Shown here: positions 54,320 to 63,704 of the stretch, one piece after another
How positions within the stretch are numbered: position 1 is the first letter of the stretch
Layout: every line of letters starts with the position of its first letter
Assembly (NCBI GenBank): GCA_917880885.1
Contig: OU862927.1
Coordinates: forward strand, 18,493,450 to 18,557,449
Direction: 5' to 3'
Length of the DNA stretch: 64,000 bases
From: Limnephilus marmoratus
Taxonomy: Eukaryota; Arthropoda; Insecta; Trichoptera; Limnephilidae
Made by a program: the position numbers and the translations under genes
Notes under the pieces: generated by a model
What the model saw: only the letters and a program-made list of their open reading frames with translations
What the model was told of the DNA's origin: nothing
Databases searched by the model: none

Positions 54320-55250
54320 ATATAAAAGCATGTTCGATTCAAATTTCGATTTTTCGGAGATGTCTGACTGGACGATCATTGATGTAATATTTGCCTTTTA
54401 CCAGTACCCTCCTTTAGCCTTTTTACTCGTTACTTTCCCAATCAACATTAAAAAAAACACAAGGGACGAGCGCCCACAAGTCAAGAGATTAACTACGTTA
54501 ACACACTAAGTTTTCGCATGGTATTCTCGCCAAAAGCTTAAGGCACACATGATAATTGAATACGTTATATCGGCACTATCAAAAGTCATCAACCCCTGAA
54601 CACTGTAGATGCAGGGCATCGTGCCAATCCGCCCCTGAGTGTTACTTGTTCACATACACGAGCAACAAAATACCTACCTGGCTAGTATCCATTGTAGTGG
54701 TAGTCACCTACGTGTCCGTGCGATGTAGGCTTTATAACATGCAGTATAACAGTACTAGGCAGCTAGCTACCCCTACCCCTGGAATCACGAATTACCTGTT
54801 GCCTCATCCCCTGTATACGTATGCAAAACCATCCACAATGTCACCCCCGGCCGGCCAGCGTGCCAGTGTGTATAGAATATGAGCTGGGGTAGCAATTATC
54901 ATTCGGAGATGAAATTTAATACAGACTACATGACTACCATACAGCAACACGGCCTTCTGCCTACGTAGGGGCTTGTTTGTGTTTTGCCCAGTGTTGATGG
55001 AATCGTGACTGCGAGCCAAGGGTTGTTTAATTCACACGACATGTGGGTGTAAGTCGACTAACAGTTTATAAACACTTGCAAATGGAAACTTTTTAGTACT
55101 AGTTGACTATGTTTGAGTTTTTTTTTTAAATTGTACAACAGATTATTATCCAATTACTGTACAATTTTCTCATTTTGACAGTCTTAACACCTAGGAAGAT
55201 AATTATTATACAAATCTTAAGACTGTCTAAAGAAGAGTTATATAATATGT
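54320..55250. other. No recognised gene; single-copy-looking
   Basis: 54550-55020 is GC-richer and not repeated in the window (CAGGGCATCGTGCCAATCCG, TGTCACCCCCGGCCGGCCAG in two parts). The frame at 54556-54882 has no known domain. Confidence 0.35.
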
Positions 55251-55460
55251 ATTCGACTGGTCGGTGGTTGAGTGGGCATAGTGCTTGGGTCCCACCCGAG
55301 CGTCGCGTGTTCGATTCCTCGGCTGGCTAAGTCCTCCATCACAACACAAGCAACATTTTCGGCTTGTGGTGGTAATAGGAGATTTTCAAACATTGTTGGG
55401 TTATTCGTAACCCGGGAATGTTTGTCTTTCTTTATAAAAAAATAAAAAAATAAAAAAAAA
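55250..55460 (+). mobile_element. Family C1 tRNA-derived SINE, best copy
   Basis: Pol III A box TGGTTGAGTGGGC (55265-55277) and B box GTTCGATTCC (55309-55318) within a tRNA-like head GGTCGGTGGTTGAGTGGGCA...CCTCGGCTGGC. The body has TCCTCCATCACAACACAAGC, TTTCGGCTTGTGGTGG. Near the 3' end GGGTTA-TTCG-TAACCC (55398-55413) makes a perfect hairpin, followed by a (TA6-8)n A-rich tail. It abuts a LINE (minus) at 55461. Confidence 0.92.
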
Positions 55461-56343
55461 CTAGTGTTTCCGATGTTTCGTTCAACAGCACCATTCCTCT
55501 TGTCATGCTATGCTGTGCTAGAACTTGTGTTCTGCCGTGTGGTATTTTGAACAAGTCGTGTCGACGACTACGGCTGAAATTTTCTGGCACGCATAAGCCA
55601 TAACATTCCAAGAGGAATGGGCTGTCAATATAGTTATGGATTATGTTAAAACTAAGAATTGCAAGATTTGCATAACGTCTAGTTTCCAAGCTAAATCTAT
55701 TTGTTGCCTCAAGTAATTCCATATGGTGCATGAATCTCGGGTACGTTCCATGCATCCGCATGTAGACATACCTAAGGAACTTTTCTGAATTTGTTTCAGC
55801 ATATTAATATATTTATCTTGGTGCGGAGTCCACACATCACTAGCATACTCCAGCTTACTTCTTATGACGCCATCGAACATGGCTATCATTGCATCTGGGT
55901 CATCAAATTGCTTACATATTCTGATGATGAAACCCAGGAGTTTGTAGCAAGCTGGAGTGAGCCGTGATATATGATCCGAGAATGTCAGTTTGGGATCAAA
56001 GACGATACCGAGATCTTTAAAGCTTTTGACTGTTGTATTAAAAAACTACGGGCTTCTGGGAGCGAGTATATGTCATAGTTACACATTTTTTTATATTGAA
56101 TTCTAATTTGTTTTTTACTGACCATTCTGCAATAGCATCAAGGTCAGATTGCATCTTTAAGCAGTCATGGTAACAGATTATTTCCATCAAAAGTTTGAGA
56201 TCATCTGCAAATAGAAGACATTTGCAAACACATACTTGGATGTCATCTATAAGTATAAGGAACAGCAAAGGACCAAGGTTTGACCCCTGGGGAATACCTG
56301 ATGACGCCGGGAATTGTTTAGATTCATGTCCATTTATTATTAC
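55461..56343 (-). pseudogene. Jockey/CR1-like LINE reverse transcriptase fragment
   Basis: Minus strand: ASSGIPQGSNLGPLLFLILI (RT motif B), DDIQVCVCKCLLFADDLKLL (FADD catalytic motif), MQSDLDAIAEWSVKNKLEFN, VKSFKDLGIVFDPKLTF, AMFDGVIRSKLEYASDVWTP, HMELLEATNRFSLETRRYAN, RSRRHDLFKIPHGRT and GMVLLNETSETL. This covers the C-terminal half of RT and the thumb to near the end, with about two frameshifts (near 56040 and 55760). The 5' end joins an RTE-like LINE at 56343. Confidence 0.87.
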
Positions 56344-57030
56344 ATAACTTGATCTTGGCACATTTATATTCATACATCGTTTCATACATACTCTTCCACT
56401 GTTCTGAATATTTACATGGCCCGAATCAAGTATCTGATTCTCTTGATCTTGACATGTGGTCCTCTGGCGTCCCCGGCTTCTTTTACCATTCACACTTGTG
56501 TCATATATTCTACTTCATCTCATTTCTTCGTTCATGTGCTCTACGTGCCCAAATTATCTGAGGGTCCCTTTCTTAATCTTACTTATTACGCTTACATCAA
56601 CCTTGAATTCTTTGCGAATTTTTTCATTTCCAACAACACGATCGTACATGGTTTTACCATACATACACCTCAGTGTCTCATTTCTGCAGCATTCAGTTGT
56701 TCTCATTGCCATACATCAGGGTAGGTAACAGCACTCCGTTGTGAACTGCTTGCTTCGCTTCTCTGGACAGTTTTTTGTTTGCACCAACCATGTTCAATTC
56801 TCCATTAAATGATTTACCTGAATTTACTTTTCTTTGAGATACACAAACTCATCCACTTACTCCAAGTGTTTATCATTCACAAGTATATTGCATACCTTTT
56901 TCGCATTCTCTCTTTCAAACACCATGACTTTAGACCTACTTACATTCAACATTGACTCATTCTTTATACTTTCTTGATTCATCCTAGACACCAGAGACTG
57001 ATCTTCTATACTGTTAGAAATCAGCACCGC
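56343..57030 (-). pseudogene. RTE-like LINE, third copy, decayed
   Basis: Minus strand matches the 0.7-1.9 kb element: from GCGGTGCTGATTTCTAAC (just after YADD), MVFERENAKK, KQEGIQVDEF-type thumb segment with losses, GTMYDRVV..., GKRSRGRQRTTCQDQENQIL, GHVNIQNSGRVCMKRCMN, up to AATGTGCCAAGATCAAG, where the other LINE begins. Several small deletions; last 40 residues and tail missing. Confidence 0.8.
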
Positions 57031-57084
57031 ATTTTCTGGAAATGTGTCTAGAATAGGACCATATGTCTAGAATGGGGTTCTCTC

Positions 57085-57233
57085 TCCACCCATCGCCTTG
57101 CACCGCTGTTGGAGGGATAGATTCATACTCTACACTGCTGAACACACTGGCCCCACATTCCTACCCATCTCCTAAGATGACACAGCCCATGAGGAAACTT
57201 AGTTAGCCTCCTGTGTGGAGATAATGTAAAAAA
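57085..57233 (+). repeat. Family B 3' fragment
   Basis: CCATCGCCTTGCACCGCTGT, GAACACACTGGCCCCACATT, CCTAAGATGACACAGCCCAT and TCCTGTGTGGAGATAATG then A8: the last third of family B, long subfamily. Confidence 0.7.
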
Positions 57234-57239
57234 AAATCT

Positions 57240-58460
57240 TTCTGTGTTAGTGTAATGACGTTGTGCAAATGACGTACCTATTTAATTTTGGGCATGAAAA
57301 AACATATTTAAGATGAATAACACGTGAAACCCTATTTAGATACTATTTTGATTAATTTTTTCGACGAATCGGCTTACAGTATGAACATCAAAAAATATGC
57401 TACGGATAAATCAAAGCTTTTACTAGCTTTTCTATGTTTTGGAATTACAATAAAATTATTAGTTACGTAACAAAAAATATAAGCGTAAACCACAAAAAAA
57501 TGGTTTTTCATGACTTAACTATGAAGCAACACAAGAAACAATTTTTTTTAAATACCCCTTTATGGCTAAGACTATTTTTGAGGTTTTCCTCGTTCTAACT
57601 TTTTTTCGTTCTTATAAAATTATGCACAAAATAAATAAAAACTACTTTTTCGCTTACTAGCCTCGTGCAAAAAGACGCTCGATTTTAAAATTTTGCAGGC
57701 ATGAGATTCGAAATATTTCTAGCGTTTATATTCCTCTTAAATCGAGTACGGTTTTCAGTTGAAAACCATATTTGTCTTTTTCTTTTACGATTTTAATAAC
57801 TGTATTTTTTTACGTATAGAATTTTAAATTAAGGTATCTACTTGAAATTCTCACAATAAGCGATCCGTTGGGTAGTCGAAAGGTTTTTTTAATATAATTT
57901 TAATTATTTTTTCTTTGCAAATCCTGTCGGAATAATTAATTCATCTAGAAGTATAATTATAAATTTTGCTTCATTGAAATAATTAATAACAATATTTCAT
58001 AAAATATTCGATTCATCCCCTAATTTATTAACCAATTTCACATTTTGGACAATGTACAAAATAGGTTTACCTCCGTAATAGTTCGACGATGATCCTCTAC
58101 TCGCGTCCAATTTGAGCATTGAGTCTCAAAATAAACGGAAACCACATTAATTTGTAAAAATAATCACAAAACACGTCGCTGAAGGCACGAGGCAATTTTT
58201 CGTAATGGTTATTGTCATAATTTCTATAATTATTCCAACACGAGCTTGGTTTTAATTCGACCTGTGTTATTTTGGTTAACGTTGTTTTTAGGTAGCGGGT
58301 TATTTTAAGAAATGACGAATGTCGAAGCCTGAGTTCGACCATATAAGCATGGTATTATAAATATGGAAATGGTATTATAAAATGGAAATGACTCTTTAAG
58401 AAATTCATGCAGGAGGGTTCACTATTTTCTCTAGTTACTACTTGAGCCTTTAGTTCTCAA
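57240..58460. other. AT-rich, nothing recognised
   Basis: No domain, no repeat partner in the window. A frame at 58097-58342 (minus) has no known match. Confidence 0.4.
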
Positions 58461-58465
58461 CGTGA

Positions 58466-59239
58466 GAGGCGGGTATAGGTACCGCCGTTGACCATTCATT
58501 GGATACACAATGTAATAGTATAATGAGGTTATCTATAATTGGTTTCTCAGTAAGATAAATTAAACATGTATAAATTAATCAAATTGTAAACTGTTGATTT
58601 CTCTAAAATAAATAAATAAATGAATGATTAAAAAAAAAAAAGTAAATAAATTAATAAGTAAGTAAGTAAATAAATAATAAATAAATGAATGAATGAATGA
58701 ATGAATGAATGAATGATTGATTGAATGAATGAATGAATGAATGAATGAATGAATGAATGAATGAATGAATAAATCAATAAATAAATAAATAAGTAAGTAA
58801 GTAAGTAAATAAATAATAAATGAATGAATGAATGATTGAATGAATGAATGAATGAATAAATGAATGAATGAATGAATGAATGTCTGAATGAATGAATGAA
58901 TGAATGAATAAATGAATGAATGAATGAATTAATGTCTGAATGAATGAATGAATGAATGAATAAATGAATGAATTATTGAATGAATGAATGAATGAATTAA
59001 TGAATGAATGATTGAATGAATGAATGAATGATTGAATGATGAATGAATAATTGAATGAATGAATGAATGATTGAATGAATGAATGAATGATTGAATGAAT
59101 GAATGAATGAATGGATGATTGAATGAATGAATGTATGAATAAATGAATAAATGAATAAATGAATTAATGAATGAATGAAAGAATGAATGAATTAATGAAT
59201 GAATGAATGAATGAATGAATGAATGAATGAATGAATGAA

Positions 59240-59270
<31 letters not shown>

Positions 59271-59277
59271 AATAAAA

Positions 59278-59308
<31 letters not shown>

Positions 59309-59735
59309 AATAAAATAAATAAATGAATGAATAAACAAATAAATAAATAACCAGCACCTCTGCCATAGGTCACCTCAAGTGGTTCGCTACGTTTGGTGAC
59401 TTTTGGTGCCCGGGTTCTTGGAGTGAGGTTTGTCCGGGTCTTAGCGGCGGATGTATTTGCCCTCCAAACTGCGTGACAGACGGGGTCGGGAGAGACTGGT
59501 TGAGGCGGACCTTTTGACCTCTACAGCAGGACTCTCTCTACCTAGTGTCTTGCCCTGTAGTGGGAAGGATGAATTCCTACTCATTCCCGGACACAATGAC
59601 CCCAGAATCCACCTCTGATACGGTTTTCCTTCATTTCCTTAAAAATACTCTTTACACAGCATCCCCTAAGATGACATATGCCCTGAGGGGAAAAATTTTT
59701 AGGAGGACCTCTTATGTGAAGCTGAAGTAAAAAAA
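58466..59735 (+). repeat. Family B copy containing a 4-bp microsatellite
   Basis: The head GAGAGGCGGGTATAGGTACC...TTCATTGGATA is at 58466-58505; the rest (ACCAGCACCTCTGCCATAGG ... AGGACCTCTTATGTGAAGC, A-rich) is at 59350-59735. The array lies at the TTGGATAACCA position between them. Confidence 0.8.
58600..59345. repeat. (AATG/AATA)n microsatellite array
   Basis: About 740 bp of AATG units with blocks of AATA and AAGT and scattered GATT or CTGA variants. Frames through it code for repeated (S/N)FIH and are not genes. Confidence 0.97.
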
Positions 59736-59939
59736 GATCCGCCCCTATTCAGTGGCGTAGTATTATTGATATATCCAATATTAGTTTAATAATATCAGAC
59801 AAGCTATTCTATATCTTTTGTGGGAACGGGTAGTTCTCGGCCGAGATCTGCTGTCTGATTTTTTATGGCTGTTATTTGCTTTTTCTACGGACCGATGACA
59901 GAATTTCAGCTATGAGCTGACACGTATTATAGTTTAGGT

Positions 59940-60227
59940 CGTTTAAAATTTAAAACACGAATTCATGCAAGTATGCATGATTATTTATTCGTTTAACAGC
60001 ATTAGAAAATCGGTTTGTATACTAAGTTTTATCATCACGCCTTTCAGCATTTTTGGATGTAAGTAGGTATAAATTAAAGCAAATTTGGAATGAAATAAAA
60101 TCGATATTTAGTTATAATTTTAAAAAGCCGATACTGAGAATAATTTATCTTTCTCATTGGAACCGCCCTGTACGATCGTAAGAACATCTTTCGACGAAAT
60201 GTGGATTTTCGGCCGCTGGCTGGTTAA
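59940..60227 (-). mobile_element. Family J fragment and family D MITE (minus)
   Basis: 59945-59995 (TGCATGATTATTTATTCG) matches the inner palindrome of family J. 60020-60227 is family D on the minus strand, from CATCACGCCTTTCAGCATTT to CGAAATGTGGATTTTCGGCC and GCTGGCTGGTTAAAGG; it keeps only the first third of the MITE. Confidence 0.75.
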
Positions 60228-60720
60228 AGGCTGAGAAGGTCATACCTACCCACAACGTTGTATTTTTTTCATAAAAATACAATCAGGGAAATATATAAAT
60301 TAATTAATAAACTCAGATATTTCAAAGTTATGCTTTTGGTGGCAGTATTTTCCTTGGAATCAGTACAACAGTAACGTACTGAACGGCCTGTAATCAAAAG
60401 CGCCATTTAAGGGTAAAACTAGTGTAGAGTATGAAGTTAACACCCCCCTGAGACCAAGATTGGCAACTTAATGCCTCGAAAGCCTCGCACGCACTTCTGT
60501 CATTTAAGGCTCCCCACTTGACCAATTTGCACGAAGCATTCCTGGAAAAATCGTGCTCCTGCTTTCAACTTATTAACGCCTTTTTAAAATACGTTTTAGT
60601 TACTTTTTCATCGGTTAGATATTATTCCTTTGCATTCTAATGTTTAAATCAAGATTTATTAAGCATAGCACAAAGGGTAACAATTATTATAGTAATAACT
60701 ATTATTATATAACAACGGAT
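60228..60720. other. Nothing recognised
   Basis: Short single-copy-looking stretch without domains. Confidence 0.4.
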
Positions 60721-60724
60721 ACCT

Positions 60725-61500
60725 CTCCGATCTAATAGATAAAATCCTCTCAAAAAAACTTCGACGAATCGCATCAAATAAATTTCTGTATAATGCCCTA
60801 CCATTTATTAATAATAATAATATATATAACTACTCAATGGCGTAGAATTTCGTACATCAGTAAATTCTCTTCCCTTTAAAAATAAGGCCGGCCTTCTATA
60901 CTAACAATAATTTAGCTAAACTCCTTACTAATTCTAAAGATACAGAGGATAAATTAAGCCACTCTGGCATTTATAAACTTAAATGTAACGATTGCCCAGC
61001 TACATACATAGGTAAAACAGCGCGTAATGTAAATATTAGAGTTAAAGATTACGTCAGGTGCCTTACAAGCACAGGCTTCTCAGAATTTGTTGGCCATTTA
61101 ATTGATACTTACCATACATTTAACATAAATACAGGAGTAAAAATAATACATGTAAATAAAATAGGAATACGCCTTAATAATTTAGAAGCATTAGAAATAA
61201 CAAAATCAAAGAAACTTGATTGCCAAATTTTAAACAAACAGTTAGAATTAACCAACAGCCCGATTTTAAAGTTATTCCCTTTCTCCCTATGTAACCCCCA
61301 CCCCCACCCACCCGTGACTCCGCCTCCTACCCTTTCACCAACCAGTATCTGATGTTCTCTCCCTCTCTTATATGCTCTCTCTTTCTTTTGTGTTAACCTT
61401 AGAATCTTAACTCTGTGCTGTAATTTAGTTTATATGCTTATTGTCCTGAAGAAGGTCGAGGTTAACCGAAACCGGTCGACAAATATATATAAAAAATAAG
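60725..61500 (+). pseudogene. Penelope-like element, 3' half with GIY-YIG domain
   Basis: 60730-60850 encodes LSDLIDKILSKKLRRIAS and NALPFIN, then YISKFSSL; after a one-base shift near 60877 the frame continues IRPAFYTNNNLAKLL, TNSKDTEDKLSHSG, IYKLKCNDCPATYIGKTARN, IRVKDYVRCL and ends around SPILKLFPF (61280). These are the linker, the Cys pair and the GIY-YIG nuclease motifs of Penelope-like proteins. The reverse transcriptase is missing upstream. The 3' UTR is C-rich and carries a hammerhead motif before the end at about 61500. Confidence 0.88.
61441..61482 (+). ncRNA. Type I hammerhead ribozyme-like motif
   Basis: TTGTC (61441-61445) pairs with GACAA (61478-61482) as helix I. CTGAAGA (61446-61452) fits CTGANGA; then an extra A, helix II GGT/ACC closing a loop, GAAAC (61468-61472 region), a minimal helix III AC/GT with 2-nt loop, and cleavage triplet GTC directly before GACAA. 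All conserved core bases are present. The extra A after the core resembles the one reported for the chrysanthemum chlorotic mottle viroid hammerhead. Helix III is so short that dimer formation may be needed. Activity is a prediction. Confidence 0.7.
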
Positions 61501-61533
61501 GTGGTTTTTAAGCAAAGTACTTGATTCATTCTA

Positions 61534-61858
61534 AATAATTATTAGCTTGAAACAGTCATCTACATTAAAAAAAATCTCCCGAGAAAAGATACATGCCGCC
61601 GACGAGACTCGAACCCGCGTCCTTCTGATTTCCGGTCAACTGCTCTTATCCACTGAGCTACGTCGGCTTATCTCCTGCCCACCAAATAATTCAATATATA
61701 CTAGTGTTTCATTCAACAATTACTGCTTATTACATTTTGCCACCTGCAAACAACCAACTTTATTTTATATCGAGGGTTCGAGTCCCGTCGGCGGCATGTA
61801 TCTTTTCTCGGGAGATTTTATCGGATGAGTGTTTCAGGCTAATAATTATTATTTATAT
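61534..61858. mobile_element. tRNA-bearing foldback element, type T3
   Basis: Arms of about 80 bp: left AATAATTATTAGCTTGAAAC, AATCTCCCGAGAAAAGATAC, ATGCCGCCGACGAGACTCGA; right GGGTTCGAGTCCCGTCGGCG, GTATCTTTTCTCGGGAGATT, GTTTCAGGCTAATAATTATT. The left arm includes a complete antisense cloverleaf; the right arm has only its T-arm and acceptor strand. Confidence 0.88.
61595..61667 (-). tRNA. Complete tRNA-like cloverleaf (loop CCGGAAA), probable pseudo-tRNA
   Basis: 73 nt on the minus strand: acceptor GCCGACG/CGGCGGC (6 of 7 pairs), D-arm GCTC-AGTGGATAA-GAGC, anticodon arm GTTGA/TCAGA with loop CCGGAAA, variable AGGAC, T-arm GCGGG-TTCGAGT-CTCGT (two GU pairs). A and B boxes are intact. In standard numbering the anticodon would be GGA but position 33 is C instead of the universal U, and a Ser tRNA should have a long variable arm. 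No CCA. A functional tRNA is therefore doubtful; Pol III transcription is plausible. Confidence 0.65.
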
Positions 61859-61939
61859 TGACAGTAAAATTTAATTTGTCGATGATTTTTGAATGATCTT
61901 TCCTGGTTGGCCCACGTTTTACATATGTTAATGAAAAAC

Positions 61940-62400
61940 TGGCAGTTAAAAACCCGCTCCGCAGGTTTTTGCTGCTAGACACTGCGAGCGGCTTTTAGTT
62001 CGCCTTCACCAAGTTTGAGTGTTTTTTTTTATTATTTTTATTTTTTATTTGAGACAAACAGGATATTTGTGAATAACATGATGTTGGTGAATAAATCCGT
62101 TAGGAACTTGTTCTAAAAATAGCCGGTTCCTCGGATTCACTGTGATCCTGTGACAGATAGTCACCGGGACAAAGTAACCGCGACAGGCAAATGACAATAA
62201 TAATAATATTATCGTCAATCTTTCCATATCCATAGAGGTATTCAAATTTACAAATCCGTTGTACTTATACCTGCCAGGGACGCGTCCTCATGCGATCTGC
62301 TAACGTAAGTGGCGCCATCCTTTGACATTATTGGCTACGGCACGGCATCAGAGTTGCATTCTCAGCCATATTCTTAAATTTCAATGGTACAGACGTTAGC
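61940..62400. repeat. Family E repeat, second copy
   Basis: TAAAAACCCGCTCCGCAGG, GCGAGCGGCTTTTAGTTCG, AATAGCCGGTTCCTCGGATT, AGATAGTCACCGGGACAAAG, TCGTCAATCTTTCC follow the 44.53 kb copy. It ends at the TTAA where a family D MITE starts. Confidence 0.75.
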
Positions 62401-62404
62401 TTAA

Positions 62405-62920
62405 GAGCCATTAACTAGCGGCCGAGAATTTAAATTTCGTCGAACGATAATCTTGCGATCTGCAACTGTACAGGGCGCTTCCGATGAGAAAGATTAATTC
62501 TCCATACCTGCATTTTATTATAATAACCCAATATCGATTTTATTTCATTCGCAATTGGCTTATACACATACATTCAAAAATGCTCAAACTCGTGATTATA
62601 AAACTATTCAAATAATGAACTTTTTGTAATTATTTTATGATCATAAGTATTTATAATTTTTCAATAATGTCTAAGCAAAAATAATGTTAAAAAAACTTAA
62701 ATATATTAGTTTACAAGGCCGTAATCTGCCAACGACCTACGGTAAAACCTCATTGTACTAACAATTAACATATTTTCTCAAAATTTAAAACTTAGCTTTA
62801 CTAGGTAAAAGAACAGTCTTACGAAATCAATTTATAATTTTTTGTGGAAAAGAGTCAATAGATATGTTTAAAATTTGATTTAAAAATGATATATTTCTGG
62901 ATTTGTTAGGTAATAATAAT
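62405..62920. mobile_element. Family D MITE, fourth copy
   Basis: Starts after TTAA (62401-62404) with GAGCCATTAACTAGCGGCCG, then TTTCGTCGAACGATAATCTT, GATGAGAAAGATTAATTCTC, CAATAATGTCTAAGC. Shortened inside; right TTAA not clear. Inserted at the end of family E. Confidence 0.75.
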
Positions 62921-62924
62921 AACG

Positions 62925-63440
62925 TCCGATAATTGGATTAATTTTTAGAGCGCCGTTTTGTGAAAAAAACCTTAAAGGCACAGTACAATTTATCATGCCT
63001 TCTTAGACTCTATCTAATTTTATTATTTACAAACAGGTACATAAAACATACTTACCTGGCAGGTCACTTCCGACAAACACACTTTTATTAAAAAGTTTAT
63101 CTTTGGGAAAGATACGACTTTGCACGCGGAGGACACTACATATATTTAAAACACTAGACATGGTTTTATATTTGCTACACCCACTAATGGTGATATTGCA
63201 TTTATGAGAAGATTAGAGCCAAAAGTATAGGTTATATTTATTTTTGAAATACTAAAGAATTTAGAACTCTTTAAGACTGGAGAATTCTTATGAAATTACC
63301 TTTAAAAGGCTTACAAGTTCATCATTTGCTTGAATTTTTACACAATTAGTTATTTTCCCATTTAAATTTACTTACCCAATTATTAAGTATCCTTACCTTA
63401 AACCGTTTAATCACAGGGGACCATATTTGTCCCAGCTTAC
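62925..63440. other. AT-rich, nothing recognised
   Basis: No reading frame or repeat match was found. Confidence 0.4.
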
Positions 63441-63444
63441 ATAG

Positions 63445-63704
63445 GTCTCATATGAATAGCTGTACCTCCCTTAATCGTAGTGAGAAATATGTTCTAAACG
63501 GTGTTAGAAGGCAAAATACAATGCTTTATATTAAAATATCAACAACATAAAAACCAACCAAAAAAATAAAATGTACACCTTTACGAAACCAAATTTTTGA
63601 ATCACAATTTTTAAAAAAATATTTGAAACCGTGGAAATTGTTTTTGAATTATTTTTACATAGAACAAAAAAAAATGTGATGTAACGTTAACGTTTATTTT
63701 TCAT
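63445..63704. repeat. Family C repeat, left part
   Basis: TAGTGAGAAATATGTTCTAA, ACGGTGTTAGAAGGCAAAAT, AAATGTACACCTTTACGAAA, ATTATTTTTACATAGAACAA follow the order of family C, then a T1 element begins. Confidence 0.7.

Noticed and set aside
58929..59366. 145-codon reading frame
   Set aside because: It is a translation of the 4-bp microsatellite (repeated FIH and related units).
61595..61667. Functional tRNA gene
   Set aside because: No U33, a mismatch in the acceptor, GGA anticodon without the long variable arm of Ser tRNA, and location inside an inverted-repeat element. Kept only as tRNA-like.
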